Below, one piece after another: positions 41,138 to 50,565 of a DNA stretch of 61,920 bases. Source of the stretch: Thermoflexus hugenholtzii JAD2 (GTDB lineage: Bacteria > Chloroflexota > Anaerolineae > J036 > Brachytrichaceae). The stretch's first letter is position 1; every line of letters starts with the position of its first letter. Position numbers and translations under genes: made by a program. The stretch spans positions 1-61,920 of the forward strand of contig CAMDWA010000005.1 of NCBI GenBank assembly GCA_945877855.1, read 5' to 3'. The notes beneath the pieces were generated by a model. It searched no databases and had not been told where the DNA came from. It saw only the letters and a list, made by a program, of their open reading frames with translations.

Positions 41138-42264
41138 TGAATTTGCCTGTACTCGCCGCCGATACCACAACGCCAAAATCGACCCTAAAGGCCAATATTA
41201 TTGCGCGGGCTTTAGAATTGGGCTTTGATTTGATTGGGTTTGCGCCTATTTTGGGCGAAATAGAAGATGCGGCGCCCCAATACCCCGCCTTTTTAAAATG
41301 GTTAGAGCAAGGTTATCATGCCGAAATGGGGTATTTGGCCCGCGACCCCGGCAAACGCGGCAACCCACGTTTGGTGTTACCCCAAGCCCAAACCGCGATT
41401 GTTGTGGGTGTAAGTTATGACACACTGGCCGTGCCGATGACGATTCTTACAGACCCATCGCGTGGGCGCATCGCTCGTTATGCGTGGGGGGCCGATTACC
41501 ATGATGTGATCACGCCGCGATTACGCATCTTGGGTGAGTTTGTTGGTCGTGAAAGCCGCGCTTATGTCGATACTGGCCCAGTGCTTGAGCGAGCTTGGGC
41601 CGAACAAGCGGGCTTAGGTTTTGTTGGCAAAAATACTTGTCTTATTCATCGCACCCGTGGCTCGTATTTTTTTTTAGGCGTTATTTTTGTCGGCGAAGCA
41701 ATTTATGACCCGTTGCCACTGACCACCCCAAAATCACAAAAGGCATTGTGTGGTTGTGGCGGGTGCACCCGTTGTTTAACGTCATGCCCGACTCAGGCAT
41801 TTGTGTCACCGTATGTGCTTAATGCCAATCGCTGCATTTCATATCTCACGATCGAACTAAAGGGCACAATACCGCACGAGATGCGCCCCCTTATCGGCAA
41901 TTGGCTTTTTGGTTGTGATGTTTGCCAAGATGTTTGCCCGTATGTGCGGCGCTATAGCACCCCCAGCGCCGAAAAATCGTTTTACCCAGTAGATGTGGAT
42001 CGCGCTGCCCCTAAATTATTAGACATACTAAGTTGGGATCGCCCAACCTTTAATGCCCGATTCAAAAACACACCGCTTTTACGTACCAAACGGCGCGGGA
42101 TTTTGCGCAATGCTTGTGTTGCGGCTGGCAATTGGGGCCACCCGTCCGTATTACCCGCTTTAACGCAATTACTCAACGACGATGAAGTGCTCATTCATGA
42201 ACACGCACAATGGGCGATAGAGAGAATCAAGAACCAAGAGCCAAGAACCAAGATTAAAGAGTAA
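41137..42264 (+). CDS. queG: Epoxyqueuosine reductase
   Basis: The 375-residue cobalamin-dependent iron-sulfur enzyme performs the last step of queuosine synthesis on tRNA. Marks are the N-terminal LGFDLIGFAP, the B12-binding region RYAWGADYHDVITPRLRIL, two 4Fe-4S motifs (CGCGGCTRCLTSCPTQAF and GCDVCQDVCPY) and a C-terminal HEAT-like helix pair. It is coupled to the preceding gene by a TAATG overlap. Its C-terminal residues (NQEPRTKIKE) and the TAA are encoded by a heptamer repeat, extending the last helix. Confidence 0.95.
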   Translation: MNLPVLAADTTTPKSTLKANIIARALELGFDLIGFAPILGEIEDAAPQYPAFLKWLEQGYHAEMGYLARDPGKRGNPRLVLPQAQTAIVVGVSYDTLAVPMTILTDPSRGRIARYAWGADYHDVITPRLRILGEFVGRESRAYVDTGPVLERAWAEQAGLGFVGKNTCLIHRTRGSYFFLGVIFVGEAIYDPLPLTTPKSQKALCGCGGCTRCLTSCPTQAFVSPYVLNANRCISYLTIELKGTIPHEMRPLIGNWLFGCDVCQDVCPYVRRYSTPSAEKSFYPVDVDRAAPKLLDILSWDRPTFNARFKNTPLLRTKRRGILRNACVAAGNWGHPSVLPALTQLLNDDEVLIHEHAQWAIERIKNQEPRTKIKE

Positions 42265-42367
42265 AAAGCAAAGAGGTTCGAGTAAATCAAATTAATTCTT
42301 TCTGTAATCTTTACTCTTGGTTCTTGGTTCTTGATTCTTGGCTCTTGGCTCTTCACTCTTGATTCTC
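42221..42367. repeat. AAGAACC-type heptamer inverted repeat
   Basis: Tandem units AAGAACC, AAGAGCC, AAGAACC, AAGATTA at 42229-42259 are mirrored by TTGGTTC/TTGGCTC units at 42316-42352. The outer ends AGAGAATCAAG (42221) and CTTGATTCTCT (42357-42367) also pair. It lies between convergent genes. It writes the last residues of QueG and, on the other strand, the last residues (ENQE) and stop of the DUF2723 protein. Confidence 0.9.
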
Positions 42368-44365
42368 TATCGGCACAGCCCGAATTAATTGTGAAATGCT
42401 GATGCCATGGATAGAGGTGGCGAGGCCAAAATAGGCCCGCGTTGGTAGCCGGTTCAATTCACGCGGCAAGGTAATTCGATAATTGTCGCGCACGCGCAAA
42501 TCATCACGCCAGCGCGAGGTGGGGTAAAAGCCATAAACAGGCGCATTTTGTTCAAAACGCGCCAAAATATCACTTTCGCTTTTTATGTCAAATGGGTTGT
42601 CACTTAGGTAAACAAACACGCGGAAATCCGTGTTAATCGCTTGCATTGCGTGCCAATCAATCTTCAAACGCACATCACCTTCGGGCGTAAACCAGGCTTT
42701 GGCTTGATCAACTTCAATTTCAAATTGGGCAATTTGGGTGCGGCGGCTTGGAACACGCTCATAAAAACGATGATCGATTGCGATAACACCCTCAACCGGC
42801 GAATTTAGCGTGACCGGCAATAAAAACTTGCGGGTCCAGATACCCGGCGGCACGATTGACATGGTCTTGGGCGTGGTGTAGATCACCGTCGCCAATCTGT
42901 CACGCTGTGGCAAGCCCTCTAACTCATCATTCACCTTAAACAACAAAATATTGTCTAACTCTTTGCTTACCCATTTGGCATAGGCCAAAACCGCATAGCG
43001 CCCGCCCCATACTTCTACAAAAGTCGGGTTGCTTTCGGGTATGGTCTTGATGGCATCAATTAGTTGACGGCCTCGCGGGTCATTGAGCATTTGGCGAATG
43101 GGCTGAAAATTTTGCTGATAATTACGTAAGGTCACGCTTAGCATGGCAATGGTTGCGACCGCCAAAATAATAGCTGTCTTAAGGGTCGGCCCGTTGTTTA
43201 ATAAGGTATTGGCTTTGCCAAACGATAACATTGCGAATGGGTGCAAATGGCCTTCGTTTGCCGCAATGCTTACACGCGCCTCAAGCATATTTACCAAGGC
43301 TAACCCAATCGCTAAAACAAGCCCCCACGATACCAACATAACCGGCAAATGGGTGCTAAATAATAGTAAGGCGCTGATAGGGACAAATAAATAGCTGAGC
43401 AATAAAATCAACAAGGCTCGGCTTTGCGCCCGCACAAATCGAGATTGAGCAACACAACCAACCCCTAGCGCTAATAAACTCAAGATAAAGCCGGGCCACG
43501 ATAGCTCAAGCGCTAGCCCCAAGAATCGATCTCCGATTAAATCTGGAATAAGCCGCAAGGCTGTAAATGCTTCAGTTGGTAATTCAGTCAACCGTTCTTG
43601 CGCCAAAATTAAATTACGAAAACCATCAAACGTATTAAGTGGGGTGATCCCGTAGGTAAAGGGCGAATTTAAGAGCAACGCCAAGGGTACATAGGCATAA
43701 ACCACACCACTAAGCCCAATAAAAAACAGTGCAATCAACCATACAGGCCAGCGCAATTGACGATAAGCCGGTGCAATGAGGTAAAGCAAGGCAGGCAGCA
43801 TTAGCGCCAGTGTGCGATGATGCCCAAACGCCAAGCCAAACGCAAAGGCCAAAACAAATAAACGCCGCACATTTGGGGTCTGGCGTAACCGCAACGCCAA
43901 AAGCCAAGTAAGCCAGCCCAGTAGCAATCCAAAACCATAGGCCTCGGCAGCGCTGGCAAACAACCATGTCATATTCATAAACGCCAGCATCAGCAAACAT
44001 AAGGCTGTAACCCAACCCAGCGCCAACGAAGCGCGTTGGGCTGAAGCGACATGCAAAATTAACCGATCAAAAACCAGCATGGCAGCCAAATTGGTGAAAT
44101 AAGAAACGAGGCTGGCCGCCAACACCGGCATAGCGCCCAATGCGCTAAACAAACGCACCAGACCATTGGCAATTAAATTTAATAGTGGGTAACCCGGCGG
44201 GTGGCTCACGCCCCATACATGCCATGCCACCACAAAATCGGCGGTATCGCCTAAAAACCATGTGTTGTCGGGTGCGCCAATCTCGTGTTGTAACGTGCCA
44301 GACCAAACCCATGCAACCAACAACAAGGCTGAAAACGGAAATAATTTAAGCCACGGTGCACGCAT
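42353..44365 (-). CDS. DUF2723/TMEM260-type membrane glycosyltransferase-like protein
   Basis: The 670-residue polytopic membrane protein has the DUF2723 signature early on: GDTADFVVAWHVWGVSHPPGYPLLNLIANGL (about residues 40-72). About ten to twelve hydrophobic helices run to about 385, and a soluble C-terminal domain of about 250 residues follows. The family is related to GT39/PMT-type C-type glycosyltransferases that use lipid-linked sugars; one eukaryotic relative is an O-mannosyltransferase. The substrate is unknown. The terminal ENQE and the TGA come from the heptamer repeat. Confidence 0.83.
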   Translation of the reverse strand: MRAPWLKLFPFSALLLVAWVWSGTLQHEIGAPDNTWFLGDTADFVVAWHVWGVSHPPGYPLLNLIANGLVRLFSALGAMPVLAASLVSYFTNLAAMLVFDRLILHVASAQRASLALGWVTALCLLMLAFMNMTWLFASAAEAYGFGLLLGWLTWLLALRLRQTPNVRRLFVLAFAFGLAFGHHRTLALMLPALLYLIAPAYRQLRWPVWLIALFFIGLSGVVYAYVPLALLLNSPFTYGITPLNTFDGFRNLILAQERLTELPTEAFTALRLIPDLIGDRFLGLALELSWPGFILSLLALGVGCVAQSRFVRAQSRALLILLLSYLFVPISALLLFSTHLPVMLVSWGLVLAIGLALVNMLEARVSIAANEGHLHPFAMLSFGKANTLLNNGPTLKTAIILAVATIAMLSVTLRNYQQNFQPIRQMLNDPRGRQLIDAIKTIPESNPTFVEVWGGRYAVLAYAKWVSKELDNILLFKVNDELEGLPQRDRLATVIYTTPKTMSIVPPGIWTRKFLLPVTLNSPVEGVIAIDHRFYERVPSRRTQIAQFEIEVDQAKAWFTPEGDVRLKIDWHAMQAINTDFRVFVYLSDNPFDIKSESDILARFEQNAPVYGFYPTSRWRDDLRVRDNYRITLPRELNRLPTRAYFGLATSIHGISISQLIRAVPIENQE

Positions 44366-44716
44366 GAGTCATTCGATCAGGGGAAATAAGTGTTAAAACG
44401 AATAAACAACAAGAATTCAGGTGCAGATCAATGATCGCAGCCAAAGAAAACAAAATGCAGAGAATATCAAACACCAAGTAAGCTGATTATATTGCCGATT
44501 TGCGATGTGTCACACAACAAACCAAATTTGCCATTGCCAATTCAGTCTTTTGGCGGACGATTGGCTCATTATTTAGGCTGAATTACGCTATTCATCGCAA
44601 AATTGAGTCTAAATCTTGCCAATCTCTTTGTCTTCTTTTCCACAATTCGTTGTTTCATTGCTGATAATATAAAGATTGCAAAAAGATATTTTCAATTATA
44701 GTAATAATGATATGAG
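44366..44716. other. Divergent intergenic region, 351 bp
   Basis: This A/T-rich spacer separates the divergent DUF2723 and SdrD-like genes and must hold both promoters. I see TATAAT-like stretches (for example GATAATATAAAG near 44663) and a GAGGTGA that could be the ribosome-binding site of the SdrD-like gene. No strong hairpin, heptamer repeat or gene is visible. Confidence 0.6.
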
Positions 44717-47056
44717 GTGATGGTGAATCTTCCCTACAAAAAATATATCGACCGAATAGGTATCATTGGGTTAGTGTTGTGGCTTGCGATGCCCATGTCA
44801 GCCTATGCCGAAGTTCGCCCACCGGCCAACACTCTTAATATTGGCAATTTGGTATGGAACGACACCAACAATAATGGCATTGCCGATGCCGGTGAATTAG
44901 GCGTTGGTGGCGTTAATTTGCGCTTGTATGATGTGAGTGGCACCCAATTTTTGGCCAATACCTATACAGATTCACTCGGGCAATATCAATTTTCAAATCT
45001 ATCAGCGGGGCAATATATTGTTGAATTGATTTTGCCGCGTGGTTATGTCAGCAGTAGCGGTAAAAATGGCAGTGTTAATGGCCCTTATGAACCCGCACCT
45101 GAATCGAATAATGGGGTAGACCGTGATGATAATGGCACATTTTTCAGTGCCGAAGCCTTGCGCACCGCCCCAATCGATTTAGTGAATAACGCCGTCAATA
45201 ACACGGTCGATTTTGGCATTTATCAGCCTTTTAGCCTTGGCAACCGCGTATGGCATGACTATAACAACAATGGTTTAATCGATGCGGCAGATGGGTCAAA
45301 TCCGGGAATCGATGAAGTGCAGGTGCAATTATGGGACATGAATCGCCGAGTCGTCATTGCCACCACAACTACCGCCAACGGCGGTTATTATCGTTTTGAT
45401 GTGTTAACCGCCGGGGATTATGTGATCGAGATGCCGGCCGCTAACTTTACCCAAGGCCCACTCTCATATTATTTGAGTAGCAGTGTTACTGAAAGCGACG
45501 CTAATGCCGACCTTGATAATAATAATAACGGTATTAACACGCCTTACGCCACTAGCGTGGGGTTGCGCAGTGGCACCATTACTTTAGGCTCAGATCGCGC
45601 CCCACGTGAGCCAGTCGGTGAATTTGACCTGAGTGTTGGTGGGCAAGGCACTGTCATTGACCAACGCGCCAACATGACCATCGATTTTGGCTTTTTTCGC
45701 ACCGCTTCTATTGGTGATCGGGTATGGATGGATACCAATGCTAATGGGACGCAAGACCCCGATGAAAAAGGCCTCCCGGGTGTCACTGTTGTCCTCAATT
45801 CACAAAAGTTTGGTTCGTTTACGGCGGTTACCGATGCCAATGGGCATTACACCTTTACAAATCTTATTCCGAGCGAGCAATATCAAGTCATTTTTAGCCC
45901 ATTACCAGGTTATATGCGTTCGCCATATTTGGCGGGGGGGAATGATGATTTTGACAGTGATGCCGATACAACCGGTCAAACCCGTTGGGTCACACCACGC
46001 GGCGGCGAAGATATTACCACCCTTGATGCAGGATTTTATGTACCCGGGCCTGTCGCGGCAACCTCAACCCCATTGCCACCCTCGCCTAGCCTTAGCCCAA
46101 CCCCCTTTCCAACCTTCACCCCGCTTCCCCCCGAATCTCTTCGCAGTGGGGCCGCCTCAATCGAAGTTGCGCCGTTGATTTCGCCTACACCCTTACCTAA
46201 TGCCGATAACGTGGCGCCAGAAATCCCAAGTGCAACCCCAGTTGCGCCAGCCATTAATGAGGTGTTGCCAGAATTCTCATCTTCGCCTACCCCAACCGCT
46301 ACCCCTACGCAATCGGCAACTGCCACAATTGTGCCAATTGAATCACGCGCCAGCATTGGTGACCGGGTATGGAATGATGTCAACCGCAATGGGGTGCAAG
46401 ATTATGGCGAAAAAGGCCTCGCCAATGTGGTTGTAAGCGCTTATAGCGTAGATGGTGACACGTTACTCAGCACCCAAACGGATACGAATGGAAATTATTT
46501 GATTGCTGGCCTTACCCCGCTCACCCCTTATACGATCAGTTTTCAACTGCCACGCGGCTATACATTTACAGCCGCCAATATTCGGCAAGATGACCTTGAT
46601 AGCGATGCTGACCCTTATACTGGCCTTATTCGTGGTTTAATGGTGTGGCCGGGCGAAATAAATCAAACGATTGATGCTGGTGCCTATGAAATAGCGCCGC
46701 GCCCAATTACGCCTACGGCGACACCATTGCTAACGCCAACCCCACGCACCTCTAGCCCAGCTGCAATCACGGCGCCACCCATCACAACCTATATTTATCC
46801 ATCGCCATCATCCACCGCGCCAGCATCGGCACAACCCCCAGCCCGTGCTGCCGCAACCCAACCACTTGCCGCTAGACCATCGCCAACGGCCCTGCCTCAG
46901 GTGCGTCGCCCTGTCATTGCACAGCAAAGACCTGCGCCTGCGTCGCCAGTGATCAATGGGGTGCGTCCACCAGCGCCTGTTATCCCACCGAATGCCGTAG
47001 TTATTTCACCGAGTAATAATTCAATCCGCTCAATCTTGATTTTACAAAACCCTTAA
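44717..47056 (+). CDS. Secreted surface protein with four SdrD B-type repeats
   Basis: The 779-residue protein has a signal peptide (IGIIGLVLWLAMPMSAYA) and four SdrD/SpaA-like B domains starting near residues 42, 172, 331 and 545. Each opens with IGxxVWxDxNxNGxxDxxE, the Ca-binding loop, and contains GxYxFxxLxxGxY. A Thr/Pro/Ser-rich linker (about 440-540) separates B3 from B4, and a 110-residue Pro/Ala/Thr tail ends the protein. No sortase motif is seen. It is probably a cell-surface adhesin or scaffold. The frame begins GTG-ATG; ATG 44720 or GTG 44723 (after GAGGTGA) are alternative starts. Confidence 0.88.
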   Translation: MMVNLPYKKYIDRIGIIGLVLWLAMPMSAYAEVRPPANTLNIGNLVWNDTNNNGIADAGELGVGGVNLRLYDVSGTQFLANTYTDSLGQYQFSNLSAGQYIVELILPRGYVSSSGKNGSVNGPYEPAPESNNGVDRDDNGTFFSAEALRTAPIDLVNNAVNNTVDFGIYQPFSLGNRVWHDYNNNGLIDAADGSNPGIDEVQVQLWDMNRRVVIATTTTANGGYYRFDVLTAGDYVIEMPAANFTQGPLSYYLSSSVTESDANADLDNNNNGINTPYATSVGLRSGTITLGSDRAPREPVGEFDLSVGGQGTVIDQRANMTIDFGFFRTASIGDRVWMDTNANGTQDPDEKGLPGVTVVLNSQKFGSFTAVTDANGHYTFTNLIPSEQYQVIFSPLPGYMRSPYLAGGNDDFDSDADTTGQTRWVTPRGGEDITTLDAGFYVPGPVAATSTPLPPSPSLSPTPFPTFTPLPPESLRSGAASIEVAPLISPTPLPNADNVAPEIPSATPVAPAINEVLPEFSSSPTPTATPTQSATATIVPIESRASIGDRVWNDVNRNGVQDYGEKGLANVVVSAYSVDGDTLLSTQTDTNGNYLIAGLTPLTPYTISFQLPRGYTFTAANIRQDDLDSDADPYTGLIRGLMVWPGEINQTIDAGAYEIAPRPITPTATPLLTPTPRTSSPAAITAPPITTYIYPSPSSTAPASAQPPARAAATQPLAARPSPTALPQVRRPVIAQQRPAPASPVINGVRPPAPVIPPNAVVISPSNNSIRSILILQNP

Positions 47057-47131
47057 ACAAACTTCCCGACTAACTTAGGATAACGCCTCTTGTTTTTGGG
47101 ATATAGAAAATGCTATGGTGGTTTTTACCGC

Positions 47132-47182
47132 TCAAGCCGAAATAATGACCTTGATGAAAATGATGGGGCTATTTCGGCTTGA
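47132..47182 (+). terminator. Intrinsic terminator after the SdrD-like gene
   Basis: A 13-bp perfect stem (TCAAGCCGAAATA, 47132-47144, with 47170-47182) has a 25-nt loop and is followed by ATTTATTTTTA. The long loop is unusual, but the position, 75 bp past the stop, fits termination. Confidence 0.65.
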
Positions 47183-47246
47183 ATTTATTTTTATGGCTTA
47201 ATACCGCAAAGGTATGCATAGCAGATAAAATAAGGGTTTAACGGAC

Positions 47247-49058
47247 ATGGCGAGACAAATAGGGCGATATCAATTACTTGGTGAAATAGGTCGTGGTGGA
47301 ATGGCTTCGGTATACGAAGGGTATGACACCAAATTTGACCGATCGGTTGCAATCAAAATATTGCCACGTCAATTTTTACATGACCCGACCTTTATTTCGC
47401 GTTTTGAACGCGAAACCAAAACGGTAGCCGCGCTTGAACATCCGGGTGTTGTGCCGGTTTATGATGCAGGCGAACAAGATGAACAACCCTATTTGGTCAT
47501 GCGCTATATGCGGGGTGGCTCGTTAGAATCACGCATTGCAAAAGGGCCAATGCAGTTAGCTGAGGTGCAACGTGTGTTAGAACGGGTCTCTGACGCACTC
47601 GATTTTGCCCATAACAAAGGCATTATTCATCGTGATTTAAAACCAAGCAATATATTGTTTGACGAAAATAGCGAACCTTGTATCGCCGATTTTGGTATCG
47701 CAAAAGTCGTTTCAAATCAAAATACAGCCCTAACCAAAGGTTTTGTTATTGGCACACCTTCTTATATGTCGCCCGAACAAGCCAAAGGCGAGCCAGTAGA
47801 CGGGCGCAGCGATATTTATTCGCTTGGCGTTATTTTGTTTGAAATGTTGACCGGCAAGGCCCCTTATCAAGCCGAATCGCCAACTGGCGTGATGATGAAA
47901 CACATCATCGACCCAGTGCCCAAATTAGCCATCACAAAATTAAACCTACCAGTTGGGTTGCAGACAGTGATTGATATTGCAATGTCCAAATACCCATCTG
48001 ATCGGTTTAAAACGGGCAAAGCATTCGTCACTGCGGTTCAACATGCAATTAATGGCCAACCGGTGCGATCGCCTAAACTCGAAGATGAAAAAACGATTGT
48101 GGTGAATACCGACACCCAACCGTTTTATGAATATGGCAAAATGCGATCTCGGCCCCAATTTGTGGGTATAGGCAAGCCGCCCGATGCAGATATTTCACCC
48201 AATTTAAAGGCAACCGCACCGACCCCACCCCCACCTGCGCCAGCCAAAGATCAATCAAAAGGGGTGTTGATTAGCGTTGTCGCCATTGGGTTAGTTGTCG
48301 CAGCTATTGGCATTTATTTTATTGTTTCTGGGTTGTCAAAAAGCGCTGCGCCACCTTCGCAACCAGTCATCATCATTCCAACATTAGCGCTGCCAACCTT
48401 AACCCCATCTGGCCCCAGCGATCAAGGGGTGACAGCGCCTGTTATTAATAACCCAACCGCGACACTGGTTGTTATTCCGACTACCGCTGTTATTGTTAGC
48501 CCGTCACCCACACTCGTTTTGCCATCGCCTACCGTTATCAAGGCTTCGACAACACCAATACCACCTTCCCCCACTGTCTTGCCAGCATCGGCAACGCCAG
48601 TGCCACCGACTGCTACCGCATTGCCACCTTCACCGACTTCGTTTGTTACACCAACACCCACTCAAGTTGTCTTGACAGCTACGTTAACGCCATCGCTAAC
48701 CGTGGCTAGCACCACAGTTACACCCGTTGCCGCAACCGATACCATCATTACTGCGCCATCGGGCAACCCAAATCACCCATGCAGCCTAACTGGTGTGATG
48801 AAATTTTCAAATTTGTGTGTATTAGCACCCTACCCAGTGCCACCCGGTGGCACGGCCAAGGTGGTTTGGCGTATTGCCAGTACCTTTGTTTTTGGTGAAT
48901 TTGATAATGGCAGTGGTCAAGGATTTCGTGGCCCGATCTTACAAGAATTTGCCGTTGAGATCGGCAATATTACGAAAAATCGTATTATCAAATTACGCTG
49001 GCAAGACAAAGATGGCAAAGCTTACCAAGATGTGATGGAGATTAATGTGGCAAAATAA
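47247..49058 (+). CDS. PknB-type membrane Ser/Thr protein kinase
   Basis: The 603-residue protein has a complete N-terminal kinase domain: GEIGRGGMASVYEGYD (glycine loop), VAIKIL (Lys), HRDLKPSNILFD (catalytic loop), DFGIAKV and GTPSYMSPEQAKG. One membrane helix (about 339-362, VLISVVAIGLVVAAIGIYFIVSG) follows, then a Thr/Pro-rich linker (about 375-505) and an extracellular domain of about 90 residues (CSLTGVMKFSNLCVLAPYPVPPGGTAKVVWRI) that resembles an Ig-like sandwich rather than PASTA repeats. The external domain is presumably the sensor. It is followed by two membrane-protease-family genes. Confidence 0.94.
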   Translation: MARQIGRYQLLGEIGRGGMASVYEGYDTKFDRSVAIKILPRQFLHDPTFISRFERETKTVAALEHPGVVPVYDAGEQDEQPYLVMRYMRGGSLESRIAKGPMQLAEVQRVLERVSDALDFAHNKGIIHRDLKPSNILFDENSEPCIADFGIAKVVSNQNTALTKGFVIGTPSYMSPEQAKGEPVDGRSDIYSLGVILFEMLTGKAPYQAESPTGVMMKHIIDPVPKLAITKLNLPVGLQTVIDIAMSKYPSDRFKTGKAFVTAVQHAINGQPVRSPKLEDEKTIVVNTDTQPFYEYGKMRSRPQFVGIGKPPDADISPNLKATAPTPPPPAPAKDQSKGVLISVVAIGLVVAAIGIYFIVSGLSKSAAPPSQPVIIIPTLALPTLTPSGPSDQGVTAPVINNPTATLVVIPTTAVIVSPSPTLVLPSPTVIKASTTPIPPSPTVLPASATPVPPTATALPPSPTSFVTPTPTQVVLTATLTPSLTVASTTVTPVAATDTIITAPSGNPNHPCSLTGVMKFSNLCVLAPYPVPPGGTAKVVWRIASTFVFGEFDNGSGQGFRGPILQEFAVEIGNITKNRIIKLRWQDKDGKAYQDVMEINVAK

Positions 49059-49121
49059 CAAGACTTCGTTCTTTTGCCTGACTTTGTTGCAACAAGCCGA
49101 TGCTACAATGCGTCATGAATT

Positions 49122-50549
49122 ATGTCTGATATTGCAGATCCGATTGATCTTGCCACCACACCCCCCAGCAAAATTGCTGCCCAATCCGACCAAAGTGTCA
49201 ACACAACCAGCTCTTCAACAACCGATTCGTTACTAGCCTCTAGTGCTACGATCTCGTCTTTTGAATGGGCGATGCGGATTGGCGTATGGGGCGTAATATT
49301 TTTTGCTTTTACCCGTTACATTAGCCAACTTTCTGGGCTGCCAACCAGCACGTTAAATATTGCGCTATTTAGCAGCTTAAGCGCCCTTATTTTTTTTGCC
49401 ACCACCCCAACTGTAGCGCGATGGGCGCAACGCTTCGCCGATGCCCAACCCATTGTGGCAACCTTGCTGCCATTGGTGATGCTCATTCCGCTCTCGCAAC
49501 TTATGCAGCCAGATAACCGCTATGAACTGAGCGAAATTTTGCTGACCGCCATTGTGTTTTTATTGCCGGTGGCCTTGGCTGTGCTCAATACGCCAGCTTT
49601 TCGCTGGAGCGATTTGACAATGGGCTGGTTTGCGGTGATTGTGCCATTGCTCTTGCCATTTACCCGTATTGCGCCAGTTGACCCGCCTCAAACAACAGCC
49701 CGATTGATTGTGGGGGCACTGCCGCTGGTCTTAGTATTTTTTACCACGCGCTCACAAAAATTGCGGCTCAATTACCTGTTTATATGCGCCATGTTGTCAT
49801 TGTGGGCTACATTTGAATTAGGCGTGCTGCCCTTATTGGCTTCTGATCCCGGCTTGCCCTTGCCGCTTAAGAGTCTATTGCCGGGTGGTTATTTGCAGCT
49901 AGGGCTGTTGGTGCTTGGGTTTTATATTGTGTTGATCGCGGGCAAATTTAATGGGCTAGGTTTTCTATTCGCCCGCGGCGCGCCTGCCCCCAGCCCAACT
50001 GCGTTGCCCAAAGCGCCTTGGTTTCATAGTTTGATCGAATTGATGATTGTGGTTAGTGTGGCGGCGGCCTTGATGTGGATGAGCCGCGCTTATCGTATGA
50101 CGTGGCTGACCTCGTTACCGGCACAAGCTTTGCCCAATTTAGCCCTATTCTTTTTGCTCAGCGCCGTGCCTGCCGAATTATTGTTTCGTGGGGTATTGTT
50201 ACGTTATCTGCGCGATGCTTTGCGCCTTCCGACTATCGTGACAATCATTTTGTCGGCCTTGGCATTTGCCGTTGCGGCTTTGCCCAGCTTGTCGATCAGT
50301 GGGATGGAGTTTCCCACAATTAGCGCCCTTGCTAGCCCAATTGCCAGCCCGATCATTACCACCTTACCGGTCGCACCTCAACCCCCGCCTGCGTTTTTAA
50401 CCCGTGCGACGGTTGAGTTTTTGCTCAATATATTGATGGGGGTATTTTATGCACGGCTTTATCTGCGTTTGCGTAATCTGCCGCTGGTGGCCTTGGTTCA
50501 TGCTGTTTTGATGTGGCTATATTGGTTATTTTCGGCAAATGCAACTTGA
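49122..50549 (+). CDS. CPBP-family membrane protein with degenerate protease motifs
   Basis: This 475-residue membrane protein has about ten helices. The C-terminal half matches CPBP (Rce1/Abi-like) intramembrane proteases: NLALFFLLSAVPAELLFRGVLLRYLRDAL (about residue 350) is motif 1, where the usual EExxxR reads AExxxR. Motif 2 (FxxxH) reads FAVAA without the His. A final LVALVHAVLMWL keeps only one His. It is therefore probably inactive as a protease. It is 16 bp upstream of the M50 gene and is likely co-transcribed with it. Confidence 0.75.
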   Translation: MSDIADPIDLATTPPSKIAAQSDQSVNTTSSSTTDSLLASSATISSFEWAMRIGVWGVIFFAFTRYISQLSGLPTSTLNIALFSSLSALIFFATTPTVARWAQRFADAQPIVATLLPLVMLIPLSQLMQPDNRYELSEILLTAIVFLLPVALAVLNTPAFRWSDLTMGWFAVIVPLLLPFTRIAPVDPPQTTARLIVGALPLVLVFFTTRSQKLRLNYLFICAMLSLWATFELGVLPLLASDPGLPLPLKSLLPGGYLQLGLLVLGFYIVLIAGKFNGLGFLFARGAPAPSPTALPKAPWFHSLIELMIVVSVAAALMWMSRAYRMTWLTSLPAQALPNLALFFLLSAVPAELLFRGVLLRYLRDALRLPTIVTIILSALAFAVAALPSLSISGMEFPTISALASPIASPIITTLPVAPQPPPAFLTRATVEFLLNILMGVFYARLYLRLRNLPLVALVHAVLMWLYWLFSANAT

Positions 50550-50565
50550 ACTAAAATGACCATGC

